Below are positions 1-5,801 of a DNA stretch of 11,354 bases, piece after piece. The position numbers and the translations under genes are program-made. The notes beneath the pieces were generated by a model that was given only the letters and a program-made list of their open reading frames with translations, was not told the DNA's origin and ran no database searches. The DNA comes from an uncultured Alphaproteobacteria bacterium. GTDB taxonomy: Bacteria; Pseudomonadota; Alphaproteobacteria; Rickettsiales; UBA1997. The DNA lies in assembly GCA_903837365.1 (NCBI GenBank), contig CAILUF010000122.1, positions 1 through 11,354 on the forward strand, in the 5' to 3' direction. Position 1 is the first letter of the stretch. Every line of letters starts with the position of its first letter.

Positions 1-287
1 AAAATTAGTATAAAATAATTTTAATCATATTTAATCTCATCTCCTTTTGTATTACGGTTTTAAGCAAGAAACCCTAGGTTAAAAACCATCTTTAAGTTAA
101 TTATCTATTTTAAAATTGATTGGCAAAGTGACTAAAAATTAACCAAAGCTTTTAAATCGATATCAAAAAAAGAAGTTAAATAAACCCGTCAGAAATAAAG
201 CTAAAACCAGTATTTACAATATTTTTTTAAATAAAAAATAAGACAACAAAAATTAAGACCAAGATTCTAGTAAGCAAAATCGAATAA
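1..287. other. Non-coding AT-rich region downstream of bcp
   Basis: I see no convincing coding frame, tRNA or insertion-sequence end here. The stretch is very AT-rich and contains short A and T runs, plus an all-AT inverted repeat at 220-240 that is annotated separately. The left edge of the window may cut a promoter or the 3' region of a gene outside it. It could be decayed coding sequence, which would suit a reduced genome, but no recognisable protein remnant is visible. Confidence 0.5.
220..240. terminator. Weak all-AT stem-loop downstream of bcp
   Basis: TATTTTTT (220-227) and AAAAAATA (233-240) form a perfect 8-bp stem around a 5-nt loop, about 47 nt past the bcp stop. It contains no G or C, and stems of this size arise by chance in such AT-rich DNA. 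A role as a rho-independent terminator for the minus-strand trcR-bcp unit is only a possibility. Confidence 0.2.
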
Positions 288-761
288 TCAAGCAATTTTA
301 TTTTTTACCAACTCTGCCAAGATCTCATCAACATGGCCATTGACTTTGACGCTTCGCCAAATTCTTTGCACTTTTCCCATTTTATCAATGAGAAAAGTAC
401 TTCTGTCAATGCCAATTGATTTTTTTCCAAACATTGATTTTTCTTTAAGCACTCCATATTGCTCGCATAAATCTGAATTTTCATCAACCAAAAGATTGAA
501 GTTTAATTTATATTTGGCAACAAATTTGCAATGACTAGCCAAGTCATCTCTTGAAACGCCAAGGATTACGCAATCAAGTTTTTTAAACTCTTTACTTTTT
601 TTTGCAAAATCTTGCGCTTCAATTGTGCATCCCGGAGTATCATCCTTAGGATAAAAATATAAAATAACATTTTTACCTTTAAGATCGGAAAGTCTTACTT
701 CTTTGTCTTCGTCACTATTTAGCGCGAAAAGCGGAGCGTTTTGTCCAATTTCAATCTTCAT
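288..761 (-). CDS. bcp: PrxQ/Bcp-type thiol peroxiredoxin
   Basis: This is a cytoplasmic peroxiredoxin of 157 residues, full length for the Bcp/PrxQ family, which reduces H2O2 and organic hydroperoxides. The thioredoxin-fold core is clear: IGQNAPLF near residue 6, YFYPKDDTPGCT at 35-46 with peroxidatic Cys45, and Arg120 in the GIDRSTFLID segment. The usual resolving cysteine five residues after Cys45 is Gln50 here. Other cysteines are Cys64, Cys78 (in SHCKF) and Cys99. Cys78 lies where some PrxQ proteins carry an alternative resolving cysteine, so an atypical 2-Cys mechanism is inferred. I chose ATG 759-761 because homology starts there; a longer reading to 878 would add about 39 residues lying inside trcR. 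The start overlaps the trcR stop by 11 nt, suggesting translational coupling. The Shine-Dalgarno is poor (an A-run). Confidence 0.93.
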   Translation of the reverse strand: MKIEIGQNAPLFALNSDEDKEVRLSDLKGKNVILYFYPKDDTPGCTIEAQDFAKKSKEFKKLDCVILGVSRDDLASHCKFVAKYKLNFNLLVDENSDLCEQYGVLKEKSMFGKKSIGIDRSTFLIDKMGKVQRIWRSVKVNGHVDEILAELVKNKIA

Positions 762-1332
762 TTTTTTTACTATTTTTTTTCTTTTTGTCGATAAGCTCTT
801 CGCTTTCAGCTGGCTTAACTTGCGAAATAATATCGTTAAATTGTGATTGACTACACAATCCAAGCAAAACCACATCACGAGGTTTTATATTTTTCATATT
901 CCAATGTTGACGAGTTCTAAGTGAATCGATCATCACATCAGTTGTTCCAACTAATTTTTTAATTTGGTTGTTGGTGATTTCGGGGTAATATTTTAAAAGA
1001 TACGCAATGCCATCTGGCTTGTCTTGTCTTCTGGCAATTGGGGTATATTTAGATCTCTTAGTTACAATTTTTATTGAACTAGAAGCATTTTTATTGATCA
1101 GCAAAATGGCTTTACTATCAAGCTCACAACGCTTTATTTCTTCGCGAGTAAGTTGACCTGAATAAATTGGACTTTGTCCAATAATACCGGACGCCACATC
1201 GCCATCAGCAATTCCCTGCACTTCTAATTCATGTAATCCACAAAAATTGGCGATTTGTACAAAAGTAAGTGAGGTATTTTCAACCAGCCATATTGCAGTT
1301 GCCTTGCGCATCAAAGGTAATTCTTGACTCAT
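751..1332 (-). CDS. trcR: TrcR (DUF1013) transcriptional cell-cycle regulator
   Basis: This 193-residue protein matches the alphaproteobacterial DUF1013/TrcR family along its length. Family landmarks are LPLMRKATAIWLVENTSLTF (5-24), the helix-turn-helix-like CGLHELEVQGIADG (31-44), GQLTREEIKRCE (59-70), YTPIARRQDKPDGIAYLLK (96-114), LVGTTDVMIDSLRTR (127-141) and HWNMKNIKPRDVVLLGLCSQ (143-162). The lysine-rich tail (183-190) is variable. In Caulobacter and Brucella the family associates with RNA polymerase and affects cell-cycle gene expression. The start is the only ATG before the conserved N-terminus, with only a weak GAAAT upstream. It is first in a minus-strand pair with bcp and divergent from yaaA. 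Family assignment is very secure; the role in this organism is by analogy. Confidence 0.95.
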   Translation of the reverse strand: MSQELPLMRKATAIWLVENTSLTFVQIANFCGLHELEVQGIADGDVASGIIGQSPIYSGQLTREEIKRCELDSKAILLINKNASSSIKIVTKRSKYTPIARRQDKPDGIAYLLKYYPEITNNQIKKLVGTTDVMIDSLRTRQHWNMKNIKPRDVVLLGLCSQSQFNDIISQVKPAESEELIDKKKKNSKKNED

Positions 1333-1573
1333 AATTTCAAAATTTTTTAATTGTTTTGGTAATTTATAATTACTCCTAAATCAAATCTTTAAATTTTAAT
1401 TTCAAAAAATAAAATCTTATAAATAAATTCGCAAATTGCTTATTTAAAAACGTTGGCAAATTAATAACTTAAAATGAAAAGTTACGATTTTTAAATAAAA
1501 TTTGAAGTTTTCTTATCTTAGGAAATGACTATATAAAATTACAATAAGCTTAAATTAAAAGCAAGAAAACATT
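1333..1573. promoter_or_regulatory. Divergent intergenic region between trcR and yaaA
   Basis: Both flanking genes start outward from this 241-nt AT-rich gap, so promoters for both should lie here. For trcR, a TATAAA on the minus strand (1363-1368) is a possible -10, with a poor TTAAAG upstream at about 18-nt spacing. It sits inside a short inverted repeat, GTAATT/AATTAC (1359-1373). For yaaA, TATAAA at 1532-1537 is a possible -10 without a good -35. In sequence this AT-rich such matches are weak evidence. Confidence 0.35.
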
Positions 1574-2320
1574 ATGATAATTCTTCTATCTCCAGCTAAA
1601 TCATTAGATTTTGAAAGCGATTTCGACCTAGAAAATAGCACAATTCCAGCATTTAATGAACAGGCGGATTATCTTGTTAAAAATTTACAAAAATTTGACC
1701 CAAAAACACTAGGTAAAATTATGAATATCAGCGAAAAACTTGCTGAGTTAAATTTTTTGCGCTTCAAGGATTTTAAAAAAAATCATAATCGGCAAGCCTT
1801 ACTAGCTTACGATGGCGATGTTTATGATGGCATAGATAAAAAAAATTATCAGCAAGCGGAGTTTAATTTTGCTCAGGAACATCTGCGCATTATTTCTGGA
1901 TTATATGGGATTCTTCGTCCACTTGATTTAATTAAACCTTATCGTTTAGAAATGGCTTGTGATTTTAAAAATTTCGATTTCATCGCCAAAAATCTTTATC
2001 AGTTTTGGGGAGATAAAATTACTCAATATCTAGCCAATTTAAATACTAAAACCATTGTCAATCTTGCTTCGCAAGAATATTTTGCATCAATTGATACAAA
2101 AAAAATTAACAAGAAAATTATCGACATTTCTTTCAAAGAAAATAAAAATGGTCTCTTAAAAATTATTGGCATAAATGCCAAGAAAGCTCGTGGATTAATG
2201 ACCAATTTTGCAATAGTCAATAAAATCAAAGATCCGCAACATCTTAAAAATTTTAACAGCGAAAATTATTGCTTCAACACTAAACTTTCCAATGAAAATA
2301 ATTGGGTATTTTGCAGATGA
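1574..2320 (+). CDS. yaaA: YaaA/DUF328 (UPF0246) peroxide-stress protein
   Basis: This 248-residue protein is full length for the YaaA family, soluble and cytoplasmic. In E. coli YaaA limits intracellular iron and so protects DNA and proteins during H2O2 stress; the family also has DNA-binding activity. Family landmarks are the N-terminal MIILLSPAKSLDF (1-13), LAYDGDVYDGI (78-88), LRIISGLYGILRPLDLIKPY (104-123), FWGDKIT (144-150), IVNLASQEYF (161-170), KKARGLMTNFAI (203-214) and the C-terminal WVFCR. The ATG begins directly at the conserved N-terminus; a weak AAGAA lies upstream. Its stop is inside the ATGA shared with birA, so the two are probably one operon. The neighbouring bcp and xth also serve oxidative damage, but they are in other transcription units. 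Confidence 0.95.
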   Translation: MIILLSPAKSLDFESDFDLENSTIPAFNEQADYLVKNLQKFDPKTLGKIMNISEKLAELNFLRFKDFKKNHNRQALLAYDGDVYDGIDKKNYQQAEFNFAQEHLRIISGLYGILRPLDLIKPYRLEMACDFKNFDFIAKNLYQFWGDKITQYLANLNTKTIVNLASQEYFASIDTKKINKKIIDISFKENKNGLLKIIGINAKKARGLMTNFAIVNKIKDPQHLKNFNSENYCFNTKLSNENNWVFCR

Positions 2321-3108
2321 AAGAAATTAAAAATTGGCAATATAAAAATTTCATTATTCATCATTTTGACGAGGTTAAAAGCACTAATGATTTGGCAATT
2401 TCATTCGTTAAAAATCGTAATATTTTTGCCAATGAAATTATCCTAGCCAATCAACAAACTAATGGGCGTGGACGTTATGATCGTCATTGGATTTCTGAAG
2501 CTGGTAATTTATATTTTTCATTAGTTTTAGATGGAAAAATTGCCAATAAAAATCTAGGATTAAATCAAATTTCAACCCTATCTTTAGTTGCAAATATTGC
2601 CTTGAATTTAACGATAAAAACAATTTCTCAAATTCAAAATATTCCTTCTCAAAATATTGCGCTTAATATTGCCAATAAATGGCCTAATGATCTTTTAATA
2701 GAAAATAACAAAGTTGCTGGTATTTTGTTAGAAAATATTATTATTAACAATAATTGTGAATTTATAATTTTAGGTATCGGTGTAAACATAAAAAACAATC
2801 CACAAAATACTTCGTTTCCTGCAACTAATTTACAACAATTAAAAATCGCAATTGATGCCAAAAGTTTACTAGAAAATTTTTTAGATAATTTTAATAATTT
2901 TTTTGAAATTTGGCAAAATTTTGGCTTTAAAAACTTACGAGATTTATGGCTCAGAGATGCTTATAATTTGCATAAAGAAATCGTTGTAGGTGATTTAGAA
3001 TCAAGGGTTAGCGGTATATTTGAAGATTTAGACGAATTTGGAAATTTAATTCTTAAAACTCCCCAAAAAACTATTAAAATTTTCGCTGGTGATGTTTTAA
3101 ATCCTTAA
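2317..3108 (+). CDS. birA: Biotin--[acetyl-CoA-carboxylase] ligase, monofunctional
   Basis: This enzyme activates biotin as biotinyl-5'-AMP and attaches it to the lysine of biotin carboxyl carrier proteins. The catalytic domain is intact: STN (22-24), GRGRYDRHW (50-58, the biotin/adenylate loop), GNLYFSLVL (63-71), KWPND (121-125), KVAGILLE (132-139), GIGVNI (153-158), and a C-terminal SH3-like domain from about 222 (VSGIFEDLDEFGNL, AGDV). No N-terminal winged-helix DNA-binding domain is present, so it is a class I BirA and should not act as the bio operon repressor. I chose ATG 2317-2319, overlapping the yaaA stop in ATGA, giving 263 residues. A TTG start at 2302 would add five unconserved residues. 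No strong ribosome binding site is visible, consistent with coupling to yaaA. Confidence 0.94.
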   Translation: MKEIKNWQYKNFIIHHFDEVKSTNDLAISFVKNRNIFANEIILANQQTNGRGRYDRHWISEAGNLYFSLVLDGKIANKNLGLNQISTLSLVANIALNLTIKTISQIQNIPSQNIALNIANKWPNDLLIENNKVAGILLENIIINNNCEFIILGIGVNIKNNPQNTSFPATNLQQLKIAIDAKSLLENFLDNFNNFFEIWQNFGFKNLRDLWLRDAYNLHKEIVVGDLESRVSGIFEDLDEFGNLILKTPQKTIKIFAGDVLNP

Positions 3109-3131
3109 AAAATTTTAATCCAAAATTTTTT
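3107..3131. terminator. Possible all-AT terminator after birA
   Basis: AAAAAATTTT (3107-3116) and AAAATTTTTT (3122-3131) form a perfect 10-bp inverted repeat with a 5-nt loop, starting inside the birA stop codon and ending in a run of eight T. The stem has no G or C, so it would be weak. Position and the T tract make it the best terminator candidate for yaaA-birA. Confidence 0.35.
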
Positions 3132-3292
3132 TTGAATTATTAAAAAAATTCTTGCAATGAAAAAAATATCAGCGAATGTTATTTCGTTAATTTTTATACT
3201 CAAATTCAAGCATTTTAACCATCAATAGTTTTATTTAATTAATTCTCAACAAAGATTAGATTTTTAAATAAACTCCCAAATAAAATTTATTT
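3109..3292. promoter_or_regulatory. Intergenic region upstream of the SIMPL gene
   Basis: This 184-nt AT-rich gap presumably holds the promoter of the SIMPL-xth unit. I see no well-spaced -35/-10 pair and no Shine-Dalgarno in front of ATG 3293. The last 15 nt (3278-3292) form a short AT inverted repeat, AAATAA/TTATTT, directly before the start codon. Confidence 0.3.
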
Positions 3293-4123
3293 ATGAATAA
3301 TAATTTCGATAACTTATCAAACAGTCAAAATAGCACTACAACAGGTTTTTTTCAAGATCGCAATCTTAAAAATAATATCGGTTTTTTATGTATAGTTTTA
3401 TCAGTATTTAGCATATTAAGATGCTATGAGGTTTTAGTTGATATAAACAACAAAAAAAATGCTGGAATTCAAAATTATCTTAATGGTCGTGGATCCTACG
3501 AAGTAAAGCTTGAACCAAATATTGGCAATTTCTTTTTTGTTGTAAAAAATACTGAAAAAACTGCTAAGGATGCTCATCAAAAAATGATTTTAAAAGCAAA
3601 TAAAATAATTACAGAACTTTATGAAAAAAATATAAACAAAAATGATATTAAAGCTGATAATTATGTAAGTCGTCCTCGCTATGCTAATGATTCATGTTTA
3701 AAAGGAAATTGTCCTTTAAACAAGCAAAATCCAATTGGCTTCGAAGCATCGCAAATAATTTTTATAAAAATACGTGACATAAAAAAATCTGGTGAAATTG
3801 TTAGCTATTTAGCGGAAGAAAATATTGATGAGATAAGTCCAATTTCTTACGAAATAGATGATATTGAAAAAATTAAAGAACAGGCTCGCCTTGAAGCAAT
3901 AAATCTCGCCAAACAGGATGCTAAAAATATCGCCAAATCCTTGGGAGTCAAGTTATCAAGAGTGGTTAAATTTAATGATAGTTTACCAACTGAAGACAAA
4001 TTTAAAAAACATGGTATGATTGAAAATCGTGATGATTTTGCGCCAATTTTTAGCATTATCCAGGGAGATAATGGCGAACAAAAACTTTACTCCAACGTTA
4101 TAATCACTTATCAAATCAATTAA
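3293..4123 (+). CDS. Membrane-anchored SIMPL-domain (DUF541) protein
   Basis: This 276-residue protein has a polar Asn-rich N-terminus (1-28), one hydrophobic helix (about 29-46) acting as signal anchor, and a DUF541/SIMPL domain from about 61 to the end. The domain starts with the typical NGRGSYEVKLEPN (64-76), continues with an ASQIIFIKIRDI strand region (152-163), the helix EQARLEAINLAKQDAKNIAKSLG (196-218) and a closing strand NVIITYQIN. It probably faces the periplasm. Family roles are poorly defined, with links to oxidative or envelope stress and to outer-membrane or periplasmic assemblies. Cys135 and Cys140 (DSCLKGNCP) are close enough for a disulfide if exported. It is followed after one base by xth, with no obvious functional link. 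Family call good; function unknown. Confidence 0.85.
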   Translation: MNNNFDNLSNSQNSTTTGFFQDRNLKNNIGFLCIVLSVFSILRCYEVLVDINNKKNAGIQNYLNGRGSYEVKLEPNIGNFFFVVKNTEKTAKDAHQKMILKANKIITELYEKNINKNDIKADNYVSRPRYANDSCLKGNCPLNKQNPIGFEASQIIFIKIRDIKKSGEIVSYLAEENIDEISPISYEIDDIEKIKEQARLEAINLAKQDAKNIAKSLGVKLSRVVKFNDSLPTEDKFKKHGMIENRDDFAPIFSIIQGDNGEQKLYSNVIITYQIN

Positions 4124-4124
4124 G

Positions 4125-4922
4125 GTGAAAATTGTTTCTTGGAATATTAATTCACTTCGCCTGCGCATAAATTTACTAAAAAAATTTAGTGAAATCGCAA
4201 TGCCCGATATCATTTGTCTTCAAGAAATTAAAGTTGAAGATTCTTTATTCCCCAGTCTCGAACTAATTTCAATGGGTTATGAATTCCTTGAATTTAGCGG
4301 TGAAAAATCATATAATGGTGTGGCGATTTTATCAAAATTTCCTTTATCAAATATTAACAAAATTGATGTTGTTTCTTACGGACATAAACGTCACATCAGC
4401 GCAGATATTGAAACTGCTTTTGGCAATATTGAACTTCATAATTTTTATGTTCCAGCTGGAGGAGATATTGCCGATCCAAATCTCAACGACAAATTTGCCC
4501 ATAAATTAAAATTTATTGACTGGATGGCAAATTATTTTCAAACGCAATTACCTCTCAACAAAAAAATTATTATTCTTGGCGATTTTAATATTGCTCCTTT
4601 AGATCATGATGTTTGGTCTCATAAGCAATTGCTCGACGTAGTTTCGCATACGCCAATTGAGGTAGAAAAATTAAACAAAATCAAAAATTCTTTAAATTTT
4701 ATCGATACGCATCGCATCCATGTTAGCCATGATCAGAAGCTATATAGCTGGTGGAGTTATCGTGCAATTGATCCTTTAAAATCAAATCGCGGAAGGAGAT
4801 TAGATCATATTTGGATCACCCCAAATCTTAGCGAATATTTAAAATCCTCAAAAATTTATCGCGATTTTCGCTTAGAAAATCAACCATCCGATCACGTTCC
4901 AATCGAAATAGTTTTAAAATAA
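4125..4922 (+). CDS. xth: Exonuclease III-family AP endonuclease
   Basis: This is a base-excision repair enzyme that cleaves DNA 5' to abasic sites and removes blocked 3' ends with a divalent metal. All catalytic motifs of the EEP-fold Xth family are present: SWNINSLR (5-12, Asn7), CLQEIK (31-36, metal-binding Glu34), YNGVAILSK (63-71), FYVPAG (107-112, Tyr108), LGDFNIAP (151-158, Asp153/Asn155), WWSYR (209-213), RRLDHIW (224-230, Asp227) and SDHVPI (255-260, catalytic His257). Its 265 residues are full length. It starts with GTG at 4125-4127, one base after the SIMPL stop. The next downstream ATG would remove the catalytic N-terminus, so GTG is right. No separate Shine-Dalgarno is visible, suggesting re-initiation after the upstream gene. 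Confidence 0.95.
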   Translation: MKIVSWNINSLRLRINLLKKFSEIAMPDIICLQEIKVEDSLFPSLELISMGYEFLEFSGEKSYNGVAILSKFPLSNINKIDVVSYGHKRHISADIETAFGNIELHNFYVPAGGDIADPNLNDKFAHKLKFIDWMANYFQTQLPLNKKIIILGDFNIAPLDHDVWSHKQLLDVVSHTPIEVEKLNKIKNSLNFIDTHRIHVSHDQKLYSWWSYRAIDPLKSNRGRRLDHIWITPNLSEYLKSSKIYRDFRLENQPSDHVPIEIVLK

Positions 4923-4948
4923 ATTTAAAAAATTTTCTAAGTAAAACT

Positions 4949-4967
4949 TTTAACAGTTATTGTTAAA
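4949..4967. repeat. Small hairpin in the convergent gap
   Basis: TTTAACA (4949-4955) and TGTTAAA (4961-4967) form a perfect 7-bp stem with a 5-nt loop, between xth and the facing ileS fragment. It is immediately followed by a larger palindrome. No T tract follows, so it is unlikely to terminate alone, but it may act together with its neighbour. Confidence 0.35.
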
Positions 4968-4970
4968 TAT

Positions 4971-4994
4971 TAAAAACAATAATTATTGTTTTTA
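4971..4994. terminator. Bidirectional terminator, perfect 24-nt palindrome
   Basis: Every base from 4971 to 4994 is matched by its partner around the centre between 4982 and 4983. Each arm is TAAAAACAATAA or its complement. On both strands this gives an A-tract, a stem with one G-C pair per arm, and a T-tract, which is the layout of a bidirectional rho-independent terminator. It lies between convergent genes, xth on plus and the ileS C-terminal ORF on minus. It includes the TAA stop of the latter (4992-4994). Confidence 0.6.
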
Positions 4995-5801
4995 CTTAAA
5001 AATAACTATTAAGTCACCATCATCAAGTTGATGTTCAAAATATGATTGGGTTGGCAATGGTTTTTGCTCTAGAGTCTCTAAATTTGAAGACAATACTTGT
5101 TTATTAATATATTCTACAAAATCTTGCGCTACTTTTAAAATTCTTGGATTTGTGGAGAAAATTTTTAAAGTAATTTGTTTAGAAATATCAAGATCAGCTT
5201 CTTTGCGATTCTGCTGAATTGCTCTGACAATATCTCGTGCAATTCCTTCATCTTCTAAAATTTTAGATAGCTGAATATCAAGCATCACTAGATAATCATT
5301 GCTTGGCAAGGCAATAACATTATACTTACTTTCGTCATAATTTTTTATTGCCAATTTCAAATCAAATTCATCATCAACTAAATTTATACCAGCAATTTCA
5401 ATTGAATTATCGCTTAATTTTTGCCAATTCCCAGTTCGCATCGCTTCGGTAATTTCTTTCATTTTTGCGCCATATTTCGCACCAATTTTTTTAAAATTAA
5501 TTTGTAATTTCATTTCGCTAAATTCCGCAACATCTTGACGCGCAAAAATCTCTTTAACATTGACCTCTTCGGCGATAATTTCTTTGAAATCTAGTAACTT
5601 ATTGGCATCTGTACCAATAATCGTAAGGCTTTGCAATGGCAATCTGACGCGCAGATTTTTATTATCACGAATCGATAAAACGCTTGAGCAAATATTTCTA
5701 ACCAAGTCCATGGCTTTAATTAAATCATCTTCATTATTTAAAAAACCAACATCAGGAAAATCTTGCAAATGCACAGAAATTGAGCGATCAATTATTGTCA
5801 T
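4992..5801 (-). CDS. Free-standing C-terminal portion of isoleucyl-tRNA synthetase
   Basis: The 269 residues correspond to only the C-terminal quarter of a roughly 1,050-residue class I IleRS. They start at the junction segment ISVHLQDFPD (8-17) and run through AMDLVRNICSSVLSIRDNKN (30-49) and LRVRLPLQSLTIIG (50-63). INFKKIGAKYGAKMKE (101-116), SNDYLVMLDIQLSKILEDEG (167-186) and ARDIVRAIQQNRKEADLDIS (188-207) follow, to an intact C-terminus. The Rossmann catalytic core with HIGH and KMSKS, the CP1 editing domain and most of the anticodon-binding helical bundle are absent. Directly upstream is complete purM. The ATG shares ATGA with the purM stop, and GGAG (5809-5812) sits 7 nt before it, the best Shine-Dalgarno noted here. 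The frame is closed by a TGA shortly upstream. It could be one half of a split IleRS, a truncated duplicate kept or decaying, or an assembly join. Homology is secure; status is unresolved. Confidence 0.8.
   Translation of the reverse strand: MTIIDRSISVHLQDFPDVGFLNNEDDLIKAMDLVRNICSSVLSIRDNKNLRVRLPLQSLTIIGTDANKLLDFKEIIAEEVNVKEIFARQDVAEFSEMKLQINFKKIGAKYGAKMKEITEAMRTGNWQKLSDNSIEIAGINLVDDEFDLKLAIKNYDESKYNVIALPSNDYLVMLDIQLSKILEDEGIARDIVRAIQQNRKEADLDISKQITLKIFSTNPRILKVAQDFVEYINKQVLSSNLETLEQKPLPTQSYFEHQLDDGDLIVIFK

Noticed and set aside
1-287. tRNA or small RNA gene in the left non-coding region
   Set aside because: No cloverleaf arms, T-loop GGTTCRA motif or CCA end could be found on either strand, and the composition is uniformly AT-rich.
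340-534. Plus-strand open frame opposite bcp
   Set aside because: It is antisense to a clear conserved gene, its translation resembles no protein family, and no signals precede it.
762-878. N-terminal extension of bcp to an upstream ATG at 878
   Set aside because: The extra 39 residues lie inside trcR in another frame and are not peroxiredoxin-like; family homology starts at the ATG at 761.
2023-2229. Minus-strand open frame inside yaaA
   Set aside because: Its hydrophobic translation is a typical antisense artefact of AT-rich lysine/asparagine codons; yaaA is intact on the plus strand.
2302-2316. TTG start for birA at 2302
   Set aside because: It adds only five unconserved residues, while ATG 2317 gives the canonical ATGA overlap with the yaaA stop.
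3983-4213. Minus-strand open frame across the SIMPL/xth junction
   Set aside because: It overlaps two well-supported plus-strand genes and has no family resemblance or start signals.
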